This document shows, piece by piece, positions 1-12,627 of a stretch of DNA of 64,000 nt. The notes below the pieces were generated by a model. That model was not told the origin of the DNA, did not search any database, and saw only the letters and a list, made by a program, of their open reading frames with translations. Positions within the stretch are counted from its first letter, which is position 1, and each line of letters opens with the position of its first letter. This DNA is from Proteromonas lacertae (lineage: Eukaryota > Sar > Bigyra > Opalinata > Proteromonadidae): NCBI GenBank assembly GCA_002245135.1, contig NGBS01000602.1, positions 57,958-121,957 on the forward strand. The letters are read 5' to 3'. Both the position numbers and the translations under genes were made by a program.

Positions 1-2260
1 CCAAGATATTTTACCACCAGGACCATTATAGCTTGCATAACCCATTACAGATTTAATGGCATTTATATCATAAGAATATACAATATTAACTGCATTTGCT
101 AGTAAGAATATTTGACTATAACTAATAGCCATATTTGAAGTAATAACTGGATCTTCACCATAAACATCTTTTAGCTTTTTTCTTAATATATCTGAAGTAT
201 CATCTCTAATTGTATTGAAATAATAACCCATTACATATTGATTTTCAAACTATTACATAATAATCATATATATATATATATATAATACATATGTTTTATT
301 AGAATTAGCTATCATTCTTTCATCTACAGTAAATGCTAATACTGGATATTTCTCAGGATCAAGTTCTTTTCTTTTATAACTTTCAAAGAAAGGAATTTGA
401 TATTCCATATCACATACATCCACTACTAAACACTCAATATTCTCACAACTCTTCAATATACTACTACAAGCTCCTTGGCTTGGCGCAGAATCAGCAAACA
501 TTAGTGAATACTCACCTCTCAATGTTAATCTTTCTTGAGCTATAATATATTTAATTGCACTATATCCTTGTTGACATAACAGTGTATTGCATGTTAATAT
601 AAATATGTTAGTGTATTGCTTAAATAATGTATGAATACCTCTTGATAAATATGTATTGAATGGTATATCAGCATTCATTATATATTTATTACAATATTCT
701 CCTCCTATTGGTGCTATATTGATATAGAGTAAATTCATAAATCCAAAATCTATTAATATATATATATATATATAACACAATCAAATATATACATTGAAGT
801 AGTGTATCAAGATCATCGATTGTTGCATATATTAAAACAGCTGCTATTTTGAACTGACTTGAATATCGAATAAATTGATTTCCAAATTCTATTTTACCCA
901 CTGCAGAGTCAATTAATATTGGAACAATTGGTTTACCCATAACAAGATTCTATATATATATATATAAATTAAATAATAATATACTTCTTTATTTATAGTA
1001 TCAATTGCAGTTAAAACAGCAATCAAACTTTGGCTTGACAAATATCCTTTTTCTTTCAAACCATAAAATGATAATATAATAAACAATCCATCTAATGGAT
1101 AATAGGGAGGAGAATTTAATATATTACAAGTCATATTTATTGGATAACCTGTAATTTGAGCTGTTGGAGTATTTGTTAAATCACCAACAACTATTTCCAT
1201 ATCCTTTTCCAATACTACAGATGCTGTACTATCTACTTTTCCAATGAATATATTACTGATTAAATGATTGCTTTTAAGCAATGTATAAGATATACCCAAT
1301 GATTCAGTAACTTTACCATACAGTTCATAATACAATAGATTAAGTGTCAAACCACTTTTTGCCATATATTTTTGACTGAATAACTCCAACATTTGATATC
1401 TATAAAAAGTATAGAGAAGTAAAGAAATATAAAATATACAATAATATTTCAAATGAACTAAAAGTATATGGAGAACTATAACCCAATCTTGTAGCTAATT
1501 CATCATCATCAATAAATAAAAATTCACTTGCAATATAACTTTTATCATAATCAGCTGGAGTATCCAAGACAGTTTTTCTATCTAAATCAAAATGAATTAA
1601 TTTATAATTATCAGTAAAAATAGCTGTAACATAACCTGCAATATCTGATGCTAGTTTAGGATAAAAGTTATATATAACAAAACTATCTTTACCTATTAAC
1701 GATTTAACTTTCTTCAAATGGTCTTCCACTTCTGTATTTAACGGATCTGTTTTTAAAAATGTAAAATCACCATTATTAGCATATTGAGTTAGAAATACTT
1801 TCAATTGAATATTACACGCATCGTCTGGTCCAAGGATAATATTCTGTCTGTACCTGCTCTTTAACTTGTCAATTACTAAAAATTTCGAATGACAACTATC
1901 AAAACCATAAGCTGTGTGAGATGTGCAAGAAGTGTGTGTAGATGGAGCAATATTTATGGATGCTTGACCATAATCATTAGCTACACTATTTAACAGATCT
2001 GGAGATATGTTTGGCATGTAACTATAAACAAATTGATAATCTCTAGATATGTGTGAATAGGTAGTATTAACCTCATCAATATTCGATTCATCAACGTTTG
2101 CATAATCTACTTCAAATGCTGTTGTCTGTAGGGATGAATATGAGGTACATAAGGTATTAAACATTGTTTTTAAGTTTAAATCTGCATTTATAAATTTCAC
2201 TTTTATTTTGGCTAATGCCAATTCTACTACTATTATCAGCAATATAAATAAATTAAACAT
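1..2260 (-). CDS. Secreted/receptor protein with type-1 periplasmic-binding-protein-like ectodomain (3' part beyond the left edge)
   Basis: The N-terminus is a hydrophobic signal peptide (MFNLFILLIIVVELALA) followed by a long extracellular-looking region. Four GT-AG introns restore one frame: about 1403-1443, 953-987, 763-806 and 250-288, each 35-44 nt and beginning GTAT. The later exons (TAIDTINKENLVMGKPIVPI, then a lobe around GYSAIKYIIAQERLTLRGEY) have the alternating strand-helix pattern of ABC-type leucine/urea-binding proteins and the ligand-binding lobes of class C receptors. The frame is still open at base 1, so a transmembrane or signalling part may lie outside. The gene is divergent from the GT61 gene with about 70 bp between starts. 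The domain call rests on overall pattern and is moderate; signal peptide and exon chain are well supported. Confidence 0.7.
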
Positions 2261-2330
2261 AACGAAATTTTAAATTTTAAAATGAACAAGCTAATATCAA
2301 ACTTTAACAAATTTGAAATTTGAAATTTGA

Positions 2331-3569
2331 ATGTTATCAATATACTTTTTATCAATTATATTATCAATTTCAATAGTAATATGCGATGATAATGTATATT
2401 CTTCCTTTAAACCACATAAAGTATATTCTCATACTCAGACCGTTGAGTATTTGGAGTTTTCTAATGTATGCTTAGGATTAAATCCAAGCAAAAATGTGAT
2501 AATATATTTTGAAAACCCAGAGGAAGAAAGATTTCAGATTTCACTGTTAAAATTATATAGAAGTTTTTTTGAAACTACAAATTTTGTATATAAGTATGGA
2601 TCATTACCAAATACATCCTTTGTACAATCTGAGAATGTGTGGGTGATAAGTCAGTATGTAAAAAGACATATAATTCATTTTATGGAGTTATATATGTCTT
2701 TATGGTTTTATAATAATGAATATGATATGCCTCCAATTGACACACTTATAAATCTTGTATATTTACCAGAGAATGATCTTGATTTTAATTATTTACTATA
2801 TAAACTATTAATAAACAATCTAAAATCCAAAACCAATATCTATGAAACAGTATATATAAACAAAGTATTAAGAAAATATAAAATGTTATGTTTTAAACAT
2901 ATTAATCTATTCTTGAAACATGAAACAATCGGATTATTTACTTGTTTCAGTAATAAGAATGAACATATAAGATTTCGAGATTATATACTTGATGAATTAA
3001 AAATGAAAAGAAAGATCGAATCCTCAAAAATAAGAAGAATCCGAGTTGGATTAATAGTTCGAAATGAAAATGAAAAACTACAAAATCGAAATATCTTAAA
3101 TTTGAATGAAGTATATAGATTAATAAAAGCGAAATGTAAAAATGTAGATGAAATTTCAATAATCTCATTTGAGAAACTAAATCCAAAAGAACAAATTAAA
3201 GAAATAATGAAATACAATTTAATAATCTCTCCTCATGGTTGTTCTTTGTTTAATATGATTTGGTTAATCGAAAGAAAAGTGATGATAATCGAGATATTTA
3301 ATCGATATTTCATAAGACAAGAGTTATTGAAACAATCAATATCATATGAATATCATTATATTCCAATATTTACAACTCAACAGATATATTCAAACGAACA
3401 AGAATATGATTATTATGATAATCCGTTGTATTATATAAAGAATGATTTAATTTGTAATGGATTTGCTTGCCTTGGTATTAGTTTTGATCGAACCAATTAT
3501 GATATATATGTAAATCTTCGAGTTTTATCCTTTAGTATAGATTTAAGTATAAATTATTTAAATAACTAA
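2331..3569 (+). CDS. Glycosyltransferase family 61-like secretory-pathway protein
   Basis: A single-exon protein of 412 residues beginning with a signal peptide/anchor (MLSIYFLSIILSISIVIC). Near residues 290-325 it carries LIISPHGCSLFNMIWL followed by a hydrophobic strand ending IIEIF. This matches the conserved C-terminal motif of GT61 (DUF563) enzymes, in which HGAxLxN is followed by a strand ending in E-x-F. Family members transfer xylose, GlcNAc or similar sugars to glycoproteins in the ER/Golgi; the acceptor here cannot be told. The first ATG in the frame is used and directly precedes the signal peptide. It is divergent from the binding-protein-like gene and shares its short upstream region, which contains direct repeats of TTTGAAA. 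Confidence 0.8.
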   Translation: MLSIYFLSIILSISIVICDDNVYSSFKPHKVYSHTQTVEYLEFSNVCLGLNPSKNVIIYFENPEEERFQISLLKLYRSFFETTNFVYKYGSLPNTSFVQSENVWVISQYVKRHIIHFMELYMSLWFYNNEYDMPPIDTLINLVYLPENDLDFNYLLYKLLINNLKSKTNIYETVYINKVLRKYKMLCFKHINLFLKHETIGLFTCFSNKNEHIRFRDYILDELKMKRKIESSKIRRIRVGLIVRNENEKLQNRNILNLNEVYRLIKAKCKNVDEISIISFEKLNPKEQIKEIMKYNLIISPHGCSLFNMIWLIERKVMIIEIFNRYFIRQELLKQSISYEYHYIPIFTTQQIYSNEQEYDYYDNPLYYIKNDLICNGFACLGISFDRTNYDIYVNLRVLSFSIDLSINYLNN

Positions 3570-3707
3570 TTATCATACTTGAATATTTTGTTATGTGTGT
3601 TAAAATTACAGTTACAGTATTGAGTTTGTGTAGTATAACAAATTATATTCATAAATTAGCAAAATAGAATATCAAACACACAAGCTTTTCATTTTTTAAA
3701 AACCAAT

Positions 3708-6032
3708 ATGAAGCCTATCCAATTTAGTTTGAAGAGTTCAAAATCTTCATCTTTAAGTAAAATGAATCAAGAAAAAATTGCAACATTCGCTTTTGGTAAT
3801 ACCACAAAATCTAAATATCAGGCTGTATTTCATTGAAGTTTATCCTATAGGAAAAAGAAAAGAAAGAAGAAAGGGAGAAAAAAGAATTAGAAGAAGCTAT
3901 GAAACTCTACAAAGACTTTGAAGAAGATAGCTTCAATTTTGTTCCAAAGAAGAAAATAAAAACATCAAACATATTTGATGATAGTTCATCACAGATTAGT
4001 ATAGTTTATTGATGTTAAGTAAAATAATTTAGATGATAATTTTGATGAAAATAAACCACCAGCTCCACCACCTCCTGCAGCTATTAGAAGAGGGAAACCT
4101 AAGTATTATTTTGTATAAGATGTTTATGATAGAAAGAAAATAGATGAATTTCTAGAGAAAATAAAAAATGAACAAGAAAAAGTTGGTAATAAAGATGAAT
4201 ATGATTCGAAAGAAAGGAAAACTAATATGTAAATATAATAAAAAACTACTTTTGTGTAATATATATAATATAGATTTATTATAAATATATCTCGAAGTGT
4301 AACAGAAGATGATTTATATAATTTCTTTTCAAAATATGGAACAATTACTAGTGTAAAAATAAAAGCACCAAAAGATACTGACAGAAAAACAAATGTTGCA
4401 TTTGTTAATTACACCAAGCCAAGATTTGCAGAAATTGCAAAAGCTGAATTAGATGGAAAAGAATTTAGAGTATATTTGAATATCAAAATTATATTTATTG
4501 ATAGGGTTTAACTATAAGAATATCATGGGGAAGAGATCAACCAGATTCTTCAGATAATAACAATTGTTTCTATTTAAAACAATTACATTTTCAAAATAGA
4601 AATTACAAAGGTGAATTATTAGATGATAAAATGATATATGTAAAACCACCAAAGCTCGAAATTAAAAGAAAGATAATCGATTTATTAGCAGAATATATAT
4701 CAAAATGTGGAAGTGTATTTGAAGAGAGAATAATTCAAAGAGAAAGGAATAATAATGATTTTACATTTCTATTGCATGAAGGATCACCAGAAAATCAATA
4801 TTATAGATGGAGAGTTTATTCATTGTGTAATGGTGATAGTTTTTATAATTGGAATACTGAACCATTTCAGATGTTTATAAATGGACCAAAATGGATTCCT
4901 CCTAGTTATGAAGAGATGGGAATGTATATATATATATATATATATATAAATTGTGAAATATATAAATAATATTTATTATTATAGCACACAATCAAAGTAT
5001 GAACATATGAAAAGTCAAGCAATAATGAAATTGACAGATAAAGAATATGAAGTGTTTAGTGATTTATTACTGGATGTTGATTTGACTAGAAAGTCAATAA
5101 GAAATGCGATGGTATATTGTCTTGAACATGCAGAAGCTGCAAGTGAAATTGCTAATATAATTTGTCAAAATACAACAACTACTAATACATCCATTCCTTC
5201 CAAAGTATTATTATTATAAATAAATCTATTAATAGGTTGCAAAGATATATTTAATAAGTGATATATTGTACAATAGTAGTAGTGGTGTAAAAGGTGCATC
5301 AGCATATAGATCAGAGTTTGAAGTATTTTATATTTATATATTTATGTATAGGATCGATTACCTGATTTGTTTGAAGAATTAGGAAAAATATATAGAAATA
5401 TTGATGGGCATTTAACAAGCGTAGGAATGAAAGAAAGAATGATGAATATATTGAAAGTATGGCATGATTGGGGATTATTCCCAACATCGTATATATTAGG
5501 TTTAGAAGCATCTGTATTTTATGATGTATTATTATATTTTTTTCTCTTTTATTTTTTTTAGCCAAATATTGATGCAATTGAACATAGTGATGATTTGCAT
5601 ATTGAAGATATGAATGAAACAAAATTAAAAGGAGAATGTTTAAAATGTGGTATATCAATAGATTCTACACCCAGTGAATTAATACAAAAATTAAATAGAA
5701 ATAGAAGTTACATTAATAGGAAATACGAAAATCAAGATAAAGAGAATGAAAATGAAAAGAAGAAAGGAAAAGAAGAGTATGATATAATGAAAAGTTATGA
5801 AAAGAATGAGAAGAAAACTCAGAAAATAGGAACATGGGTAGAAATGACTAGTGATAACGAAGATGAGCAGCAAACTGAGATAATTCAGACAAATTCTGAA
5901 ATTAATGAAGAAAGTCAACAAAAAGAGAATATAAATACAGAAGATGATGATATTGATGGAGAACCAATAGATAATGATGATATCGATGGAGAACCTATAG
6001 ATGATGAAGACATCGATGGTGAGCCATTGTAA
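3708..6032 (+). CDS. U2SURP: U2 snRNP-associated SURP-motif protein (U2SURP/SR140)
   Basis: About 667 residues after removing nine small introns. Domain order is diagnostic of SR140: a charged N-terminus, an RRM (IFIINISRSVTEDDLYNFFS with a later NVAFVNY RNP1 strand), a SURP module (IIDLLAEYISKCGSVFEERI, then RWRVYSLCNGD), and a CID (from LTDKEYEVFSDLLLDVDLT through VWHDWGLFPTSYILGLEA). The C-terminus is charged and ends in three near-identical acidic DDIDGEPI-type repeats (about 5940-6029). It acts in the nucleus with U2 snRNP and the SF3 complex in branch-site recognition. Introns include about 3838-3863, 3999-4032, 4467-4501 and 4925-4982; the last contains a long TA run. Shorter than animal U2SURP (about 1,000 residues), mainly in the disordered ends. 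Confidence 0.92.
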
Positions 6033-6237
6033 TTTATAAATTTTATATTTTGTGTATTATGTATTTAAAGTTCTTTTTGTTTTATAGTTTAGTTTTTACA
6101 AAATTGTAATACAAAGAAATCTATTTCCAGAATAATGGCTTTCAATAGAATAAAATTCTCTTTTACATATTCTTAACATTAAAATAAAAACATATTATAT
6201 CGATTAATAAAATACATATTCTATATTTGTTAATTTA

Positions 6238-6432
6238 TTAAAAATAACGGTGATCTTCAATAAAAAATGGACAATCACCAGGTTCTCTTTTAAATAAAGT
6301 CTTTGAACCATCAAACATCTGAGGACGTAATATTGAATTAAAGAAATTAATAAAAAGTGATTAAATATATAAAAGAAAAGGATATGATGATGAGTCTTTA
6401 AAAATTCTTTATGATTATCTCTCCAATGTTGC

Positions 6433-6464
<32 letters not shown>

Positions 6465-7324
6465 TATACAGTTCTATGCAAGAATGAAGGTGCATCAACA
6501 CATACTTCTCCTCTTGTTGGAACAGGAATGACTCTCTCAGGAGTATGTGTAATATAATCAAAAGCAGGTCGGTGTGTGATTAGTGGGTTTTCTACTTTAT
6601 CTATATGGAATTCATTTGGCATATCTTTTGATTCTAATGTTTTGGTTAATGAAGTTGAAAAATATCCTTTTCCTCCACCTATTGGTTGAATTTGTGTTTT
6701 TGTTACTTTAAACCATTCTGGAACAATAGGCTCACAACTAATCATAGTATTTGAACTATATAAATCATTATTATTGTTACTTGTGTATGAAGTTGATGTA
6801 GTAGAATATGAAGAGCATGATCTTTGTGATGAACACCTTGATGATGATAATTTACTACCACTTCGACGATTCTGTGGTGAAACATAGGATCCTACTGTTG
6901 TTGGTCTACTATTTTCTGTAATTGAAGGATTAGATCTTATTGAATGGGGTGCAGAACATGTATTTGGTCTTTTTTCTTCATTTATATAATTTATATCTTG
7001 GGTTTCTGAATAGTGAGATGTAAATGCTTCTGTTGGCTTAGCATATGTTGGAATATTATTATGAGATGATCTTACTGATGAATGCTTTGATGAATGGTGT
7101 AATTTATGAGCTGTGTCTGGTAATGAAGTATGAGATTGAGTTCTGGAATTGATATTTGGCATAGTAGGTGAAATAGGTATTTGCTGTGATAGACTTGATC
7201 TGTTTGTTCTGCCAGTTGTTAATCTTGATCTAGTCCTTCTAGAACAATCACGAGAAGAATGTCTTGATATTGGTATATTCAGATTTGGTAATTCTGTTTT
7301 ACTATTTTCTTTATATTCTTCCAT
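6238..7324 (-). CDS. Ser/Thr-rich protein of unknown function containing a U12-type AT-AC intron
   Basis: The first exon (from 7324) encodes a polar, Ser/Thr/Arg-rich and probably disordered protein of about 295 residues with a more conserved-looking end (GGKGYFSTSLTKTLES, then RPAFDYITHTPERVIPVPTR). A 35-nt GT-AG intron made mostly of ATT repeats (about 6435-6469) follows. A second intron, 6327-6385, has no GT donor available and joins in frame only as AT-AC. The last exon reads RPQMFDGSKTLFKREPGDC and ends EDHRYF. I recognise no family. It lies tail to tail with U2SURP and head to head with rotatin, with about 80 bp between starts. Confidence 0.75.
6327..6385 (-). other. U12-type AT-AC intron (59 nt)
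   Basis: Read on the minus strand the intron begins ATATCCTTTT, identical to the U12 5' splice-site consensus, and ends TTAC. It has TTCTTTAAT about 10 nt before the 3' end, close to the U12 branch consensus TTCCTTAAC. The flanking exons join as CAT CAT C|GT CCT CAG in frame. The intron contains no GT dinucleotide on the coding strand, so an ordinary donor is unavailable. Confidence 0.85.
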
Positions 7325-7405
7325 ATTCGATTTTTTGATAAATAACGATCTGTCAATATGACATGTAATATGTCAATTTTACCATATTTTTAAACTCAAA
7401 TTTAA

Positions 7406-10400
7406 ATGGCAGATTTTCAAAGCTCTCCTTCACCTATACAGAAACTAAGTATTTATTTTAATTTATGTTATATCATTTAGATAATCCTATAGCTTCTATT
7501 CGAAGAAGAGCAATTAATAATCTCTATTATAAATGTATTGCTGGATTAATAACTCCACAACAGTTATTAGAACAAACTGATATTATTAGCAAACTTAATG
7601 ATGCAATTAAGATGGAATCTGAAGGAGTAGAGAACTTGCACCTTAGAGAGATAATTGAATTTATAATTAAGTTTAGCCCATTAATAAAATCAGAATTCAT
7701 TCAATCTAATCCAAATATTGAAGTAAATCAACAAAATGAAGCAGTATATTACCCTTCAATTGGAGATAATGATGAGGTGAATGAATCTTCTACATCAAAT
7801 ATAATTGTTGACAATAATGGTTACAATAACAATGACATAGAAGAAGAGGAAATAGTAAATGACATATTTAAATGGAAAGATTGGTATTATGGTTATAAAT
7901 TTCCCAAAATAATGTTGACTAATATGGATCAAGACATATTAATAGAATTTCATACATTGTTGCATACAAAACAAGAATCATTATTCAAAGATTTATCATA
8001 TCTGTTCATTGATTGGATATTGAATGATTATCCACCAGAATTATTCTTACAACAAACTCAAATCATCAACAAACTCATTTTAATAATCCAAAGCCCTGAA
8101 ATTTATTCAAATATTCATTTTTCATTATCCATTCAAATGTTGAGTGAATTATTCAAACATATATCCAAATCTCTTGATAATTATATAAAATACGATCACT
8201 ATACATTAATCACCATACCAAATGAATATGATAATTATACAGATAAAGTTGGTTCGATGTATATTTACAATTATCCAAATGGAAATGAAAGTAGTGGATA
8301 TAGTTTAAGTGGTTGTTCATTTATGATTACTCGTATAATATTACCTTTCCTAAAGAATCAAAATACAGGTGAAATATGTATTAGTTTATTGATATTGTTA
8401 TATGATTTTATATCTGAACCATTTCCAAATGAAAATGAAAGGGAAAATAATGAAAATGGTAATAATGATTCCGTTCTATTAGATTATCAACGATATATAA
8501 CAATTATTGAGGAATTATGTGAATATTTAACTGTAATAGATCCTTATATATTAGATAGCAGTAGGTTTAGTCCATTTTATATTAGTCAAATATTATATTA
8601 TTTATTTACAATATGTAGAAATTTAAGTAGTTTTAATGAAGAGTATATATATTATATTTTTATTTATTATAGTTATTCAAAATATTTTATCAACTCTCCT
8701 GTATTTGAAAAGATGTTAAAAGTAATTGCTTTCAATTCAAATACAGTATTATCACCAGATTTCAATAGAATAATCCCTGTAATCTATCATCCAATGAAAT
8801 TATCAACAATTAATGAAAGTGAAAAAGAAAAGTTACAATTAGGAAATAGTGGTGGTTTTGAAGAAATATTATCATATTTAACTATTAATATTATAAACAA
8901 AGAATTATTGAAAGAATTAAATGAAAGTAAAACTCATAAACAATATATTAATATATTACACAAAATACGTATAAATTTATATATATTATATTATATATTT
9001 TATTTATAGTTTATTATTCTAAAGTTGATTTACAATTTTCCATTAGTTGGAGTAATAATATGAAATGGTATGAAAATATCAGAAAGTTTATTACAATAAA
9101 ACCACTAAGTGAAAAAGATAATAAAATGTTAGTAGAAATATATTCGTTTCTTATTGAAATATATAATGATATTACAGATGATAGTATATTTATATTATTA
9201 TATTATATTATGTTAATAGTTTTATTGGATATTGTTTTTGATTTAAAGAGTGTTATTATTCCAATAGTATATGACTTATTGAATATAAAATTACCTCTAA
9301 CAAATGATGAAGATGATAATAATAATATATTTGATATAAACAATACAGAAAGCTTAGAAAAACATATTCAAGGAACAATAATAAACTTCCAATCAAATTA
9401 TAAAGAATCTTATCCTAAAGAAAACACTTATTTATTTCAATATATTAACAAATTATTCAATTTCATTACAATAATAGTAAGTGATAAAAATCGACCAATC
9501 ATTGATCAAATACATCATACACTTGTATTGGAGTCTAAATTAATCAATTTAAGTAACAGTATAATATATAAAGATAATAATACAACAGTAAACTATTATC
9601 CAATATATTCAAATATACTGTTATTATATTCAAATATTATATATTATTGTGATAAGGTCATATTAGATATAATACAAAATAATATTGTATTATGGTCTGA
9701 AACGGCTATTTTATTATCAGATTATTGTCATATAAACGATGGATTTCAGTGTCATCGATTATACTCAACAAGTTGTGATATTATTTATAATTTAATATCT
9801 AAGAATCTTTTATTGAATGAGATATTTTCAATAGATAATCAATTCAAGTTTATAAACTATTATATTACAGACAGAACTAATCTGATTAGATATAAAGGAT
9901 TTAAATTGATAAGTCACTTAATAATGACAGATTTTGGTAATAGAATAATAACCAATGAGATTCCAATATATGATAATATAATTAATAAATGTGCTAATAA
10001 TATATTACTCTATAGAGAATGTATAATAGTAAAATCAGCTTGTTTAGATGTTCTATCATCATATATAACAATATTAATTAATGAAAAGGATGAGGAAAGT
10101 ATAAAGAAATTTGAAGATTTAATCAGTAATATTTGGTTTTATAAAGTTGTTAATGATACAATAATGACTGATCATTTAGTATCGCCATGTTTCTATTATT
10201 CATTATTAAGATTTATATATAAAGTGATTCAATTGAAAGATGAAAATATACTATATTTATATTCATTACCAATATGGAAAGACATTTTTAACATTTTAAA
10301 TAATTCATTTTATGATACAATCTGGCAGAACGGAATAAAAACATACTTTCCAACTGTGAATTCAATACCTATCACTATATTTGATTTATTTGAATTAGCT

Positions 10401-12160
10401 CATCATTCAATGATTAATAAGAGAATAGTAAGTTATCAATTAACTCAAGGATATTCCTATATTATACTAAATAAAATGAATAATTATGTGGATAATGATT
10501 ATAATATTATTTCAATAAAAGCTCAAATACTGCTGTTGAAGTTATATATGCAAATGACTAAAATTAAACCAGAACTAATTAAGATATATTATATTCAGCA
10601 ATTTGATATTATTACAAATATATACTTAATATTATGTAATAAAATCATTGTATATTACTCTACAATAAATAATGAATATGCAATTGAATTAATAACTCTC
10701 TGCTTCGATATATTATCATTTATTATACCATCTATATCAGATATATCGAAAATATGCAATAGCAATAATAATAGTGTTCTATTGTCAATATTTACACATT
10801 ATATCAATAAAGATCAACCATTTTGTATTCAAATATCTTTATGTAACTTCATATATACATTGTATTCAATATTTCATGAGAATATTGAGTTTGAAATTAA
10901 TGATGATAATAAGCTGAAAATGAATAATTTGTCTGTTACAATAATACAGTTATGGAAGAATATTATTGAAGATTTTCATAATCAATTCAATTCACAAGTC
11001 AAATTAACAAAATTGCCTATATTCAATATATTAATAAAAATATCAAAATCAATTCAAGTATTATCTGAGTATAATATTGTATGTAAATATGAATTATTAA
11101 ATGTATATAATAATAATAATTATATATATATGTATATTATATAGTTTTGTTATTTTGATCAATTTATGTTGGAGTATAAATACTGTTTAGATATTATAAA
11201 GAACAATAGAGAGACTATTAAATTTGATTCAGTATAAATTATATATATATATATATTCATACTTATACTTGTGAATAGATAATTATTCAATATTTAGTAT
11301 TATTATTTCAGAATCTACAGAGTCTTTTCTACAATTTCTACAATGAAAATACTACTCAATTCACATCATTACTATCACTAATAGGTAAAAATATAAAAAT
11401 ATTAATGAAATATTCACCAATCAAAACATATTTGTATTTATTCATTATAAATTATATATCGATGAATGAAAATGCAAGTGAAGATCTATTAGATAACCCA
11501 CAAATATATATATTAGATGTGATTATTAGTGAATTAAAATTATCACTGAATAATGTCAATAATAACAATAGAGTACTATATAAACTGCTTATGAATTTAT
11601 CGTTAAATGATAGATGTTGTTATTACTTTATTAAAAAACATGTCGTTACAGATTGTCTAGAGTTTGTCTTTCCCAAGTCCCATACAGATCTGCCCGATCC
11701 TCAAAAGAGGAATAATATATTAAAAATACTTCAGAATATGAGTTTTAAGAAAGAATGTGCAATAATAATAGTTGATTATAGTAATTTTGCATTTAGAGTA
11801 AAAAATGATTTGAAATCCGAAGATAAAGATGTGATTTCTATTCTATTATTGATACTTAGAAATATAGCAATTCACAAATACAATAAAATGAAATTGTTGA
11901 ATAGTTTTGATATGAATATTTTCTATGAATTATGCCTTTATGAAGATAATGATCTTATTTCAGGTGTTTCGCATTATTTATGGGCTTTATGTCATTTGTA
12001 TCAGAAAGCAGTTGGTGTAGTTACATCTTCAAGGATATATCCATTGTTATCTGATATAGATAAGAAAATCAATGAAACTGAAGGATTAGATATACTCAAA
12101 ATAGGAATAGAAGGGCTATTATGTGTATGCAGTAGTCATAGTCCTAAATCTGACGAATAA
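7406..12160 (+). CDS. RTTN: Rotatin (centriole/basal-body assembly protein)
   Basis: About 1,530 residues across five exons. The first exon (MADFQSSPSPIQKL) joins through a 32-nt intron to NNPIASIRRRAINNLYYK, which matches the rotatin N-terminal armadillo signature (KLxHPxxEIRxRAxxNLxxK). The rest is a long alpha-helical armadillo-like array rich in Ile, Leu, Asn and Tyr. The C-terminal segment (NILKILQNMSFKKECA, LLLILRNIAIHKYNK, GVSHYLWALCHLYQKA) also fits the family. Introns lie near 7448-7479, 8972-9009, 11104-11144 and 11233-11279. Rotatin is needed for building full-length centrioles and cilia, so the organism should have a basal body. Shorter than vertebrate rotatin (about 2,200 residues). 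Confidence 0.88.
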
Positions 12161-12186
12161 ATACAAATATAATACAAAAATATAAA

Positions 12187-12501
12187 TTAATCTAAATCAA
12201 TTTGAAAATTGTTTTTACCTGTATATTGTGCATATTGTCTACTTCTAATTTTTCTTCTTTCCTCTTCTAAAATTGCAACTCTTTGTGGATCTGAAAAAAT
12301 AAAGAAGATACTGATTATACCTGTAGCTGATTCATAACTTCTCTTCTTTTCTTGTGCAATTTTGTAATTTATATAATATTTGTAAAGATAATAACAACCA
12401 ATTGAACCAAACACTATATACCATCCATAAGCCTAATAAATGTATATATTACATGATAATACTTCAAAAAACATCCATATTCGATAAATAAATAGATCCA
12501 T
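12187..12501 (-). CDS. Selenoprotein S/VIMP-like ER membrane protein, short form
   Basis: Three small exons give about 84 residues. The start exon (MDLFIYRIWMFFE) joins AYGWYIVFGSIGCYYLYKYY, a single membrane segment. The YGWYIVF sequence is the conserved membrane-entry motif of SelS/VIMP. A basic-acidic helix follows (DPQRVAILEEERRKIRSRQ), then a short tail. SelS anchors p97/VCP and derlin in ER-associated degradation. This copy lacks the long C-terminal coil and any selenocysteine region. Both introns are about 30 nt; the second ends CAG rather than the usual TAG. Assignment rests on one motif plus topology, so it is probable rather than certain. Confidence 0.65.
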
Positions 12502-12627
12502 TAGTTTAAAAAAATGAAAAAAGAATTATTAAAGTCAAGGCTTGGCTTGGTTGGATTATTAAAATTTAACACAGCTCATAACAATATAATCAAAGTATAT
12601 AAGTAATTAGATAAGATAATGGTTATT

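Noticed and set aside
4923-4952. TA repeat tracts as possible transposon ends or a scaffold region
   Set aside because: Each lies inside an intron that joins in frame; there are no terminal inverted repeats or target duplications.
5311-5921. Minus-strand frames of 76-115 codons
   Set aside because: They lie antisense to U2SURP exons, are hydrophobic by codon complement and have no start context or introns.
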